NCBI RefSeq assembly: GCF_018449775.1
Contig: NZ_JAAVVB010000001.1
Span: forward strand, 1,508,098 to 1,572,097
Direction: 5' to 3'
DNA length: 64,000 bases
Origin: Mucilaginibacter sp. dw_454
GTDB lineage: Bacteria; Bacteroidota; Bacteroidia; Sphingobacteriales; Sphingobacteriaceae
The first letter of the stretch is position 1. Every line of letters starts with the position of its first letter. This document shows positions 25,615 through 34,574 of this stretch, piece after piece. The translations under genes and the position numbers were made by a program. The notes under the pieces were generated by a model, which was not told where the DNA came from, made no database searches, and was given only the letters and a program-made list of their open reading frames with translations.

Positions 25615-27641
25615 GCCAGTTTACTTAAATATTGATAAATAGCTTGCTGTGATTGCACAACAGGCTTTGTTATTTTAACGGGTATGTTGCGAATATGTTC
25701 GTCAAGCATAACCGCTTGTACGTTGTCTTGCAATTGCAGGTTAATGATACCTGTTATTTGCTGTTTAATTTGCCCATCGTACACGGGAAAACAAACCTCA
25801 ATACGGCGGTAGATATTTCGATTCATCCAATCTGCCGAACCTAAATATACCTCGGGGTTACCATTGTTATGAAATATAAAAGCGCGCCCATGCTCCAGGT
25901 AGCGGTCTACAATTCGTTTGATGGTGATATTCTCGCTCATGCCCTCAACTCCTGGTATAAGGCAGCAAATGCTACGTACCAACATTGAAACCTTTACACC
26001 CGCCTGCGAGGCATCATAAAGCTTATTAATAAGCACATGCTCCTCCAGGTTATTGAGCTTGATGATGATAGATGCCGGCAGGCCTTTTTTAGCATTTTCT
26101 ATCTCCCGGTCTATCATTTCCAGAAAACGTTGCTGCAAGTTAAACTGGGCCACCAACAGATGCTCAAACCTGATCAAATCAGGCGACGATGGCTTTTCGC
26201 GGCGTGCCAGGAAAATAAACAACATTTCTACTTCGCGCAGCAGGTCCTTATTAGCGGTAATCAGGATATGGTCGGTGTAAAAGGCCGCGGTGTTTTCATT
26301 AAAATTACCGGTGGCCAATAAACCGTAGTATTTGGAGCGGCCATTTACTTTACGCTTTACCAACGCTACTTTAGCATGTACTTTCAACGCGGTAACACTA
26401 TAAATAATAGTAGCGCCGGCAGCTTTTAGGCGATTGGCCCATTTGATATTATTAGCTTCATCAAAGCGAGCTTTAAGCTCAATCATCACTGTCACTTTTT
26501 TTCCTGCGGATGCTGCGTTGATCAAAGCATTGGCAATGCGCGAATCGTGAGCGACGCGGTAAACCGTGATGTAGATTTCCTCGACATTGTCGTCTAACGC
26601 AGCAGTGTTGAAGAAACGCAGGATGGTGTTGTAAGATTGATAAGGCGTATTAATAATCAGATCTTTCTGTTCTATCTGATCAAATATAGATTCATTAGCA
26701 TCCAGGCGATTATGTATCGATGGCCATTTTTCATACCGCTCACCAGGCAGATTAACCGGGAACGTGAACAGATCTTTCAAATTATGATAATTGCCACCTT
26801 CTACCAGGCTTGACGATTCAATGTTCCAGTTATCGCAAATGGCATGCAATACCCGCAAAGGTATACCCGGCTGATGAAGGAAACGGGTGGCAATGCCCAG
26901 ATCACGCTTTAGCAATTGTTTTTCAATTTGTACAGACAGATCGCCGGGATACTCATCCTTTAAATCCATTTCGGCGTCGCGTGTAATCTTGAACGAATAA
27001 CAGCCCTTTACACTTTTGCCTGCAAACAGCTTATCCAAATTATACCGGATAATATCATCTATAAATAACACATAGGTGCTGTCCTTTTCTTCGATCTTAT
27101 AAAATCTCGGCAATTCGTCTGACGGAATGTTAACCACCATCAGTCTTTCTTTGCCTTCAGCGTCATCCAATATCACCAGAAAATACAGTTCATTGTTTTC
27201 GGGGAAGAATTCTTTGTCTGCCTTAAGTTCAACGGGGTTTAGAAAAGCCATTACCTGCGCAAAATAATAGTCTTCTACCTTATCTGTTAAAGCTTTAGGC
27301 AAAGACTGATTAACCAGCAGGTGAACATTATGCTCCTTTAAAGCCGGCACAACCTGCCCCGATAAAACTTCACCATATTGCTGTTGCTGCGCTATGATCA
27401 ACTCTTGTGCCTCTTCAAGCACATCGTCAACCGCTTTATTGGGTGCATTGAGCTTGCCCAACTTGTCCATAGCCTGCAATACGGGCATGCGCACGCGATA
27501 AAACTCATCAAGATTAGATGAGAATATAGCCAGGAAGTTAATACGCTCCATTAGGGGTGTATCAGCCTTTGAGGCCAATTCAAGTATCCGGCCATTAAAG
27601 GTTAACCAGCTTAAATCTCTGTCAGAATAAGAATAAGCCAT
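25611..27641 (-). CDS. ppk1: Polyphosphate kinase 1
   Basis: A 676-residue enzyme, close to the usual ~690, that reversibly builds inorganic polyphosphate from ATP. The N-terminal RDLSWLTFNGRILELA, the IFSSNLDEFYRVRM stretch, the phospholipase D-like active-site His in ALKVHAKVALV, TGNFNENTAAFYTDH, and the C-terminal VYLGSADWMNRN are all canonical. It starts 1 base after the HD-PycTM gene stop and overlaps the YjiK-like gene by 4 bases. No exopolyphosphatase gene adjoins it here. Confidence 0.95.
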   Translation of the reverse strand: MAYSYSDRDLSWLTFNGRILELASKADTPLMERINFLAIFSSNLDEFYRVRMPVLQAMDKLGKLNAPNKAVDDVLEEAQELIIAQQQQYGEVLSGQVVPALKEHNVHLLVNQSLPKALTDKVEDYYFAQVMAFLNPVELKADKEFFPENNELYFLVILDDAEGKERLMVVNIPSDELPRFYKIEEKDSTYVLFIDDIIRYNLDKLFAGKSVKGCYSFKITRDAEMDLKDEYPGDLSVQIEKQLLKRDLGIATRFLHQPGIPLRVLHAICDNWNIESSSLVEGGNYHNLKDLFTFPVNLPGERYEKWPSIHNRLDANESIFDQIEQKDLIINTPYQSYNTILRFFNTAALDDNVEEIYITVYRVAHDSRIANALINAASAGKKVTVMIELKARFDEANNIKWANRLKAAGATIIYSVTALKVHAKVALVKRKVNGRSKYYGLLATGNFNENTAAFYTDHILITANKDLLREVEMLFIFLARREKPSSPDLIRFEHLLVAQFNLQQRFLEMIDREIENAKKGLPASIIIKLNNLEEHVLINKLYDASQAGVKVSMLVRSICCLIPGVEGMSENITIKRIVDRYLEHGRAFIFHNNGNPEVYLGSADWMNRNIYRRIEVCFPVYDGQIKQQITGIINLQLQDNVQAVMLDEHIRNIPVKITKPVVQSQQAIYQYLSKLA

Positions 27642-27642
27642 A

Positions 27643-28890
27643 TTAGTGTTTTACAACAGCCCCACGGTCATGAAATACGGACGAAACGATAAACGCCACC
27701 ACAGCAATAATCAACCCGAACATGAAAATATTATAAGCTATGTGCAGCAGCCGATATTTCTTTCCCAACACCACTCCCTGCGAATACACATCTTTAATGA
27801 GCGTTCCGTATAGAAAATTGCTGTCGTCCATCACTTTTAACATACCTGCCGTGTATTGCTGCAGGTCCATTTTATAAAAGTTGCCGAAAAACAGCAGGTT
27901 TACCTTTTTGTCATCAATATCCTGCTGAGTAAAAGTGCCCGCCGGTATGTTAGGGCGCGTAGCTAATATAGAAAAGGTCATTGACGCTACGCTGATAGCC
28001 AGTAATATAAAGCTTGGGATAGCCAGGAAACCATTTTCTTCCAACCTGCGCAACACTAAACTGATAATGGCCGAAAGGATAATCGAATTAACCGTGATCA
28101 GGATATGTGCCTTATTGTCTGCCATACTACTTAATTTCTGGTTATTGCCCGACGTAATCCGGAACATGGTTTCGATACCTTTGTCAGGCTTTTCCTTTTT
28201 CTTCTTTTTTTCTTCTTTTCCGACTTTCTGTTCTTCCGGCTTCTCTTCTTTTTGAGGGGTTTCTTTTTGCGGCTCTTCGGTCGCGCCGATTATCACCTCA
28301 TCTTGTTTTTCTTTAAGCTTACGCAGATTCTTTTCTTGTTTATCCGCCAGCAAGAGCCGGGCATAATCTGTAAAATACGTATGCGATTCGAGCAGCTCTA
28401 TATTTTTTTGACGCCATACGGTTTTATCAATCTCTATCTGTTTACCCTTCTCTATCTCTTTACGCAGTTCTTTACTTTTATCTAAAAAGTTGTTGGTACC
28501 TAAGTGATACAGGTCAGCATCGCACAATATCTCCTGTAATAATCCTTTTGGCGACTGTGGCATTTTGGTAGCCAGTATACAGCCATCTATTTTCTCAATA
28601 ACCGCTGCGTCAACACCTTTAGTTTTTAAGAATTCGGCAGCGTTATTGGCGCCGGCAGCTTCATGCCCGGCTTTATCAACAAAGTAACCGGTATCATGAA
28701 ACCAGGCTGCAGCAAGCACTATAAAGAAGTCCTCATCACTTAGCTGGTAATGGTTGGCTATCATGGTAGCCGAGCTTACCACGTCTTTGGTGTGCTGCAA
28801 ATCGTGATACAGCAAATCGTCGTCATGATGCGTCTTAAAATAGTTTAAGACATATTCCCTTACGTCTTCCAGTAATTGCTGATAATTCAT
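27643..28890 (-). CDS. HD phosphohydrolase fused to a Pycsar-effector-type (PycTM) membrane domain
   Basis: A 415-residue protein in three parts. Residues ~1-190 are an HD domain: YHDLQHTKDV (H29, H33), FHDTGYF (H65, D66) and CDADL. The first motif resembles the YHN-x-x-H-x-x-DV of cyclic-nucleotide phosphodiesterases. Residues ~195-240 form a highly charged Glu/Lys linker. Residues ~240-412 match the PycTM/DUF5706 pattern: KLSSMADNKAHILITVNSII, two helices, ILATRP, NLLFFGNF, LIKDVYSQGVVLGKKY and a final helix. In Pycsar defence, PycTM proteins respond to cyclic pyrimidine nucleotides and damage the membrane. No cyclase gene is in the window. It leads the operon with ppk1. Confidence 0.8.
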   Translation of the reverse strand: MNYQQLLEDVREYVLNYFKTHHDDDLLYHDLQHTKDVVSSATMIANHYQLSDEDFFIVLAAAWFHDTGYFVDKAGHEAAGANNAAEFLKTKGVDAAVIEKIDGCILATKMPQSPKGLLQEILCDADLYHLGTNNFLDKSKELRKEIEKGKQIEIDKTVWRQKNIELLESHTYFTDYARLLLADKQEKNLRKLKEKQDEVIIGATEEPQKETPQKEEKPEEQKVGKEEKKKKKEKPDKGIETMFRITSGNNQKLSSMADNKAHILITVNSIILSAIISLVLRRLEENGFLAIPSFILLAISVASMTFSILATRPNIPAGTFTQQDIDDKKVNLLFFGNFYKMDLQQYTAGMLKVMDDSNFLYGTLIKDVYSQGVVLGKKYRLLHIAYNIFMFGLIIAVVAFIVSSVFHDRGAVVKH

Positions 28891-29005
28891 TGCGGTAGTG
28901 GTTGCTTAGCCAAATTTACTTTTTAAATCGATATTATACTCAAAGTATCCAACTATTAGGCGGCAGGCATTGTTTTAAGAGGTAAAAATCATCGACCTTT
29001 AAAGC

Positions 29006-29398
29006 ATGGAAACGCTGGACATCGCACTTAATAATAACCAGGTAAATCTGTTAAATCACACCGACGTCAATATCGACCAGTTATTAGGCGAACTGTTTCA
29101 ACCAGCTACAGACAATTACCAGAAACTAGCCTACGAATTGCAGCGCGAATTTAAATGGGGCGGATCTCCCGATGTTACGAGCATGGTATTCGACAGAATA
29201 AAATACGACACAACCACTCACAAAGGCAGTTTCAGAATAGTGTTGGACATTAGCTTTACTTTCGGTTGTGAAGATGTAAGGACCTACAAGCCCGATCAAA
29301 CCTCCGAATGGACATTTACCATCCATCTCACAGAAAAAATAATGAAATTATATAGTTCACCATTTGCCGAGAGCCGGTCGACGGCCGACGAGTTTTAA
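29006..29398 (+). CDS. Hypothetical cytoplasmic protein
   Basis: A 130-residue soluble protein without signal or membrane helix. The middle (SMVFDRIKYDTTTHKGSFRI) and later part (SFTFGCEDVRTYKPDQTSEWTFTIHL) suggest alternating beta strands. I do not recognise a family. It is divergent from the HD-PycTM operon with a 115-base shared upstream region, so the two could share regulation, and it is convergent with the Fsr-type exporter gene. The reading frame is clean and its composition is like its neighbours, so it is probably a real gene. Confidence 0.6.
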   Translation: METLDIALNNNQVNLLNHTDVNIDQLLGELFQPATDNYQKLAYELQREFKWGGSPDVTSMVFDRIKYDTTTHKGSFRIVLDISFTFGCEDVRTYKPDQTSEWTFTIHLTEKIMKLYSSPFAESRSTADEF

Positions 29399-29427
29399 GC
29401 CGGACCAATAAAAAGGAAGGCCCGGCT
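29398..29427. terminator. Possible bidirectional terminator between convergent genes
   Basis: The arms AGCCGG and CCGGCT are extended by CC/GG past one mismatch and enclose an A-rich loop. The site lies exactly between two convergent stops. The T tail is weak on both strands. Confidence 0.4.
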
Positions 29428-29434
29428 GTTCAAT

Positions 29435-30658
29435 TTACTGCTTAGTCCTCTTCGGTTCTATATTGGGCAACAAGCCGGTCACAATACCTATCAGCGGTAA
29501 AAACGCGCAGACTTTGTATACATAATCAATACTCGTCATATCCGCTAGTTTGCCTAATAAAGCCGAGCCAAGCCCGCCCATGCCAAAAGCAAAACCAAAG
29601 AATAGTCCCGAAATCATCCCTACTTTACCAGGCACCAGCTCGGTAGCATAAACCAAAATAGCCGAAAATGCTGAGGAGATGATCAGGCCGATAATAACCG
29701 CCAGTATACCGGTCCAAAACAGCCCTACATAGGGCAGCATTAACGTAAACGGCGCTGCACCTAATATGGAGAACCAAATTACATATTTGCGTCCAAAGCG
29801 GTCGCCAAGTGGGCCACCCAGTACAGTACCCGCAGCCACCGCAGCCAGGAAGGCAAACAGGTATAGCTGCGATTGCTGCACCGATAAATGGAACTTGCCA
29901 ATTAAATAAAATGTAAAATAACTGGTCATGCTGGCCAGGTAAAAATATTTGGAGAATATCAACGCCAGCAAAATGGCCATGGCCCAAATAACCTTTTTCT
30001 TAGAAAGCGATGGATGCAAGCTGCCAACGTTAGCAACCGGACTCTTAGCTCTTAACGCCAGGTGCCCTTTGTACCAGTTACCCACGCGCCACAACACCAA
30101 CATTGCCAGTACAGCAGCAAGCGCAAACCACATGATATTTTTTTGCCCGTAAGGCATTACAACCAACGCGGCTAATAATGGACCAATAGCGCTACCGGCA
30201 TTACCGCCTAATTGAAATATAGATTGCGCCAAACCTTTTTTGCCACCCGACGCCAAATGCGCAACGCGCGATGACTCCGGATGAAAAACCGACGACCCCA
30301 AGCCAATTAAACTAACCGAAAGAAGTATAGTATAAAAACTAGTGGCTAATGATACCGCAACTAACCCTAACAATGTAAAAGCCATGCCAATGGTTAGCGA
30401 ATAAGGCCGCGGCGTTTTATCTGTGTATTGACCAACAAAAGGCTGTAACAACGATGCAGTTAGCTGAAAAGTAAAAGTGATTAACCCAACCTGTGTAAAC
30501 GTAAGGTGGAAGTTTTGTTTAATGAGCGGATAGATAGCCGGAATAACCGACTGCATCATATCGTTAAGCAAGTGCGTAAAGCTAATGGTAAACAAGATGC
30601 TGTAAACGGTTTGCTTCGCGACGGTTTTAACTTGTGGGTCTATAGTGGTTGTTTTCAT
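29435..30658 (-). CDS. fsr: MFS exporter of the fosmidomycin-resistance (Fsr) type
   Basis: I place the start at the ATG at 30658 (407 residues). An ATG 96 bases upstream would add a polar leader and run into the preceding gntR gene. Twelve hydrophobic helices are visible. SVFHPESSRVAHLASGG and GLAQSIFQLGGNAGSAIGPLLAA are diagnostic of the Fsr subfamily, which exports fosmidomycin and possibly other small molecules by proton antiport. The FCD-type regulator 40 bases upstream on the same strand probably controls it, which hints at a metabolite rather than a drug as natural substrate. Confidence 0.85.
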   Translation of the reverse strand: MKTTTIDPQVKTVAKQTVYSILFTISFTHLLNDMMQSVIPAIYPLIKQNFHLTFTQVGLITFTFQLTASLLQPFVGQYTDKTPRPYSLTIGMAFTLLGLVAVSLATSFYTILLSVSLIGLGSSVFHPESSRVAHLASGGKKGLAQSIFQLGGNAGSAIGPLLAALVVMPYGQKNIMWFALAAVLAMLVLWRVGNWYKGHLALRAKSPVANVGSLHPSLSKKKVIWAMAILLALIFSKYFYLASMTSYFTFYLIGKFHLSVQQSQLYLFAFLAAVAAGTVLGGPLGDRFGRKYVIWFSILGAAPFTLMLPYVGLFWTGILAVIIGLIISSAFSAILVYATELVPGKVGMISGLFFGFAFGMGGLGSALLGKLADMTSIDYVYKVCAFLPLIGIVTGLLPNIEPKRTKQ

Positions 30659-30698
30659 AGTAATAGTCTTATCAGAGATAAGGATTAAATTGTTATGC

Positions 30699-31367
30699 TT
30701 ATTGTGATACGTGGCCGATAATCCGTGCGGCAGTGTGCCAGGCTTTTTTTGCATCGCCGTTAATAATACATTTCAGCATTTGCTCGTGTAAGGCTTGCGA
30801 GTCTTTAAAGATCGATGTATCATTATAAATGGCATAAAAACCATTCTTTACGTGTACAGAAACCGCCTTGTATAAATCGGCCAATACTTCGTTTTTTGAT
30901 GCTTCGGCAATAGCGGTGTGAAACTCAATGTCAGCTTCAATACAGGCTTCCAGCTGCCCGGCTACGGCGTTTGCTTTACGAATTTTCAGCCAATGGCCAA
31001 TCTTCTCAATGTCCTCCTCTGTGCGGTTAGTTGCCGCCTTTTCGGCAATTTTCATCTCCAACAGCTGGCGCACTTCATCCAGCTCTTCCATATCTGCCCG
31101 TTTTAGACGCAGATTAAGCGGCTCCCGGCTGTTACCATTCCCTTCGACAAAAGTACCCAGCCCTTGCTGTACACGTAACAAGCCCTGGTTTACCAATATT
31201 TTTATCGCTTCGCGGATAGAGGAGCGGCCAACGCCAAAGCTTTTCATCAACTCAGGCTCTATAGGGAGTTTTTCGTTTGGCTTGTACTTTCCCAGTAAGA
31301 TTTGCTGTTGTAACTTCGAAGCGACCTCGTCAGCAAGCGATCGTTTGGTGATTATATTATTCATCAT
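30699..31367 (-). CDS. GntR-family transcriptional regulator (FadR/FCD type)
   Basis: A 222-residue regulator. The N-terminal winged helix spans ~8-75 (SLADEVASKLQQQILLGKYK, LPIEPELMKSFGVGRSSIREAI, LRVQQGLGTFV). The C-terminal FCD ligand domain spans ~90-215, with metal-binding-type Asp/His residues in EADIEFHTAIAEAS and ALHEQMLKCI. FadR-type regulators commonly sense organic or sugar acids. It precedes the Fsr-type exporter in a likely two-gene unit. A palindrome touching its own start codon suggests autoregulation. Confidence 0.9.
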   Translation of the reverse strand: MMNNIITKRSLADEVASKLQQQILLGKYKPNEKLPIEPELMKSFGVGRSSIREAIKILVNQGLLRVQQGLGTFVEGNGNSREPLNLRLKRADMEELDEVRQLLEMKIAEKAATNRTEEDIEKIGHWLKIRKANAVAGQLEACIEADIEFHTAIAEASKNEVLADLYKAVSVHVKNGFYAIYNDTSIFKDSQALHEQMLKCIINGDAKKAWHTAARIIGHVSQ

Positions 31368-31380
31368 ATCATCTGATGAT
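31368..31380 (-). promoter_or_regulatory. Candidate GntR operator
   Basis: A 13-bp perfect inverted repeat, ATCATC-T-GATGAT, directly abuts the gntR start codon. GntR-family proteins bind short palindromes of this size as dimers, and a site here would block the gene's own expression. No second copy was found in front of neighbouring genes. Confidence 0.5.
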
Positions 31381-31498
31381 TCAAAGATAGATCAAATCAC
31401 CGTTAAAACAAATCCTTTTCCAAAATTTATGAAGTAAATTGATAATGATTATTGAATACTGTATATTTTCGCTATACCAACGTAGAATCAATAAACCC

Positions 31499-31846
31499 AT
31501 GACAGAATTTCTCTTTTCGTATGGCACGCTTCAATTAGAAAAAGTTCAGTTAAGCTCTTTCGGCCGGATTTTAAAAGGCGATAAAGATGCGTTGATTGGT
31601 TATAGCTTGTCTCAGGTTGAGATTACCGACGAGGCCGTTTTAGCGCAAAGCGAGCAGCGTTTTCATCCCGTGGCTATTCCTTCAGCTAATCGTGAGGATA
31701 AGGTCGAAGGCGTGGTATTTGAAATCACGCCCGCGGAATTACTTAAAGCCGATGCTTATGAGGTAGATGACTATGCACGTGTTGCGGTCACACTTAGCTC
31801 CGGTAAAAAAGCCTGGGTTTATATATTGAAAGAATACGCTCAATAG
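31499..31846 (+). CDS. Gamma-glutamylcyclotransferase/AIG2-like protein
   Basis: I use the ATG at 31499 (115 residues), because the protein then begins MTEFLFSYGTLQ, which is where the family's conserved substrate loop YGTL lies. An upstream ATG at 31439 would add 20 unrelated residues. The catalytic-type acid lies in KADAYEVDDYARV, which matches the family's 'D-YE---Y-R' block. Members form 5-oxoproline from gamma-glutamyl amines or peptides. It is a single small gene between divergent and convergent neighbours. Confidence 0.8.
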   Translation: MTEFLFSYGTLQLEKVQLSSFGRILKGDKDALIGYSLSQVEITDEAVLAQSEQRFHPVAIPSANREDKVEGVVFEITPAELLKADAYEVDDYARVAVTLSSGKKAWVYILKEYAQ

Positions 31847-31904
31847 ATCGATACAAACCGTTTGGCTCTCGGGTCGGTTAAGTAAATATTGGTCATAAAC
31901 AACA

Positions 31905-31928
31905 AATGCCTGGTTGGTACCGGGCATT
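31905..31928. terminator. Hairpin terminator between convergent genes
   Basis: The arms AATGCCTGG and CCGGGCATT pair with one wobble around a 6-base loop. T-rich sequence follows on both strands (CGTTTATAG; TGTTGTTTATG). It lies between the cyclotransferase stop and the stop of the convergent YncE/phosphoesterase gene. Confidence 0.6.
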
Positions 31929-31950
31929 CGTTTATAGTTATTAGGTTCGG

Positions 31951-34395
31951 CTAGTCGTCATCATCGGCTTTCTGTACAGCTTTAACAAAAGCAGCCCTAA
32001 CGGGAGTCGGTACTGTCGAATTTTCGCCTCTGATAGCTTTCCATAGCATGGAGTTCATGATCTGATCAGGCACCTTGTCAACACCCGAGAAATCCAAACC
32101 TTTGGCCATTGCTGCCAGCTTAGTCCCTTTGGGATTAACTTCTTTTAAATTAATGTTAGATGGGAAACTTTTAAATGGCGCAGCATCCAGCTTACTGGTA
32201 AAACTATTCCACATGGGCGTTGCAGCGGCATCATATTGTGTCATTGGTGGTAAGCCTAATATCAACTCAATGGTGCGCAATACCGACGAGGTAGAATACA
32301 TGGTATGATCTACAAAATTACGCTTCACCAATCCACCAGCAATATAAGCGGGCGAGCGGTGCGCATCCACATGGTCGGGGCCATTTTGCGCATCATCCTC
32401 CACTACAAATACCACACTATTTTCCCACAGTGGCGTGTGGCTTAAGTGATCAATCAGCATACCAACTGCCAGGTCGTTATCAGCTACGTGCGCAAAAGGT
32501 GTCGGGCGGCCTGCGGTGGTGCCCTCAGTATGGTCAGACAGCATACGGATAGTCATCAGTTGCGGCACCGTGTTTTTGCTCATCAGCGAATCGAAATCGT
32601 GCTCCCAGGCGTGGTAACGCATGGTATCCGGGTCGCGCAGGTCATGAGTTGGGTATGATTTAGGAAAATGGTCTTTCAGCACCGGTATCTGCGCCGTGTT
32701 ATTAGCATTTACAAACTCGCCATAAGTACGAAAACTTACTTTAAAACGATCGGCCTGATCCCAGATATACAGTTTATTGCGGCTGGTTTCTCCCGTGGCC
32801 CCGGGGCCACGGCCGCCGTAGCTGGTAGGCCAGTTTTTCTCCATATAATCGGTAGCATAGGCGCCCATGCTCCAGTTATGTCCGTCGGCACTTACCTCGC
32901 CATCTACATAAAAATTATCCAGCAAAACAAAGTTCTCGGCCAATGCATGGTGGTTGGGTGTAATGTTTCTGCCAAACAACAACAGGCTGGTATCGCCATT
33001 TCCTTTCGGGATGTCTGACAGGACCTGGTCATAAGTACGGTTTTCCTGGATGATATAGAAAACGTGTTTGATCGGTGATGCATCACCCACCTTACCAGGA
33101 ATAGGATTATTGGCTTCACCGCCAGCCGTCATTTCCTGCTCGGTACGAAAAGGTGTGTTGTGATAAACAGCTTGCGAATAAAGTGCAAGCTCTTTGTCTG
33201 TTGGCACCTGAATGATACTTAAGGTCCCCATTAATAAACCACCGCCGATGTATTGCGCCGGTGCAGACTTACCCGGGTCGCCACCATGTAGTAATACGAT
33301 CTGTTTTTTATCAACCGGGTTAGGCCCATGCGGGTTAGGAAGTGATGAAAAACCTTTACCATTGGCTACATATAGTTTATTACCAATCATGCGCACCACA
33401 CTTGGGTACCAACCCGTAGGCACAAAACCCAGCGATTGGCTTGCTCCCGGTTTACTGACATTAAAAACAGCGAGGCAATTATTGTCGGCATTGGCAATGT
33501 AAAGCGTCTTATCATCTTTACTTAAAGCAACCGAATTACTAGTAGTACCGCTCAACATCGTTGGGCGCACAGCAGTGTTTAGCGTCTCTAACACTTTAGC
33601 ATTCGGCAAGTCAATCACAGAAACCGTGTTATCATTAGCATTGGCAACGTACAGGAACCTTCCGTTGTGAGAAAGGCAAAGATCATTGGGGTTATCGCCT
33701 ACAGCGATAGCGTTGACCAGTTTATTCTCTTTGGTATCAAAAACCGCTACCTTATCAGCACCCCAAAGGCTGATATATAATTTAGATTGATCTGGCGACA
33801 GCAAGCATGTATAAGCTTCTGTTCCTAAATCAATTTTTTGCTGAATACTTTTGGTTTTCAGGTCTATCAGGTACAGGCTGTTATCTTGCTTGGTAACTAC
33901 GTAGAGGATGCCTTTTTTATCATCGAGCGCCAAACCTGTTGGCGAGATCAACGAATTAACTTTTTTTGTCCAGGCCGGCCCAAGTTTAATGGTATCGGCC
34001 GAGATGAGTTTGTTGTTGGTTATCGCGTAGCGGATGATCCAATTATTATCTCCACCTGACGCGTAAAGCGATTTTTCATCAGCACTAAAAACTAAACCGC
34101 CCCAGGCTTTGCTGATAACCACACTATCCAATTGGGTATCATTTTGCGCGTCCAACAACTGGATGGTCTGGGTGCTTTCTCCGTTATTGGTAACAGCAGC
34201 GTATTTTCGGTTTTTGCTTACCGCGATATTTAAAGGCAGGTCGCCAAGTGGCAAACTTTTACCTACTGGTGTAAGCGACCAACCGTTAGGCAATTTTACG
34301 CGATGCTGCTCAATTGCTGGTAGATCCTGGGCCTTCAAAAAGCCGTAGCTAAACAGTATCAGGCCGGTTGTAAATAAGATTTTATTGATTGACAT
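31951..34395 (-). CDS. Bifunctional YncE-like propeller / phosphoesterase-family protein
   Basis: An 814-residue exported protein (signal peptide ending FLKA before Q). Residues ~25-380 are a seven-bladed YVTN/YncE propeller with repeats such as GRFLYVANANDNTVSVIDLP and KTLYIANADNNCLAVFNV. Residues ~430-780 belong to the PF04185 phosphoesterase/alkaline phosphatase superfamily: FYIIQENRTYDQVL near the start, DGHNWSMGAYATDY, and the metal-site region VVFVVEDDAQNGPDHVDAHRSP. It presumably hydrolyses a phosphodiester or phosphomonoester in the periplasm, and the propeller may confer substrate binding. It is a single gene. Confidence 0.9.
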   Translation of the reverse strand: MSINKILFTTGLILFSYGFLKAQDLPAIEQHRVKLPNGWSLTPVGKSLPLGDLPLNIAVSKNRKYAAVTNNGESTQTIQLLDAQNDTQLDSVVISKAWGGLVFSADEKSLYASGGDNNWIIRYAITNNKLISADTIKLGPAWTKKVNSLISPTGLALDDKKGILYVVTKQDNSLYLIDLKTKSIQQKIDLGTEAYTCLLSPDQSKLYISLWGADKVAVFDTKENKLVNAIAVGDNPNDLCLSHNGRFLYVANANDNTVSVIDLPNAKVLETLNTAVRPTMLSGTTSNSVALSKDDKTLYIANADNNCLAVFNVSKPGASQSLGFVPTGWYPSVVRMIGNKLYVANGKGFSSLPNPHGPNPVDKKQIVLLHGGDPGKSAPAQYIGGGLLMGTLSIIQVPTDKELALYSQAVYHNTPFRTEQEMTAGGEANNPIPGKVGDASPIKHVFYIIQENRTYDQVLSDIPKGNGDTSLLLFGRNITPNHHALAENFVLLDNFYVDGEVSADGHNWSMGAYATDYMEKNWPTSYGGRGPGATGETSRNKLYIWDQADRFKVSFRTYGEFVNANNTAQIPVLKDHFPKSYPTHDLRDPDTMRYHAWEHDFDSLMSKNTVPQLMTIRMLSDHTEGTTAGRPTPFAHVADNDLAVGMLIDHLSHTPLWENSVVFVVEDDAQNGPDHVDAHRSPAYIAGGLVKRNFVDHTMYSTSSVLRTIELILGLPPMTQYDAAATPMWNSFTSKLDAAPFKSFPSNINLKEVNPKGTKLAAMAKGLDFSGVDKVPDQIMNSMLWKAIRGENSTVPTPVRAAFVKAVQKADDDD

Positions 34396-34574
34396 GATTT
34401 TGCTCTCATTAAACCATTATTACTTCTGGAACAACCAAAACAAGATAATAGCCTGTAGTTAAGATAAATAAAGCAACAATCTCTTTTTGCAAGGAGTGTA
34501 TGCATTCTCAAAAGCAATTATGCGATATTCACATTAATAAATCATCAATCCTGTATGAATAAATCTTTTTGATT

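Noticed and set aside
30659..30754. Upstream ATG for the Fsr-type exporter
   Set aside because: It would overlap the gntR gene and add a polar 32-residue leader unlike the family.
30928..31437. Open frame of 169 codons opposite gntR
   Set aside because: It lies antisense to a well-supported regulator, and its Ser/Arg/Phe-rich product looks like a shadow of that gene's codon usage.
31951..34395. Gene fusion artefact
   Set aside because: The propeller plus phosphoesterase architecture is a recurrent one in Bacteroidota, and the frame is continuous without a junction anomaly.
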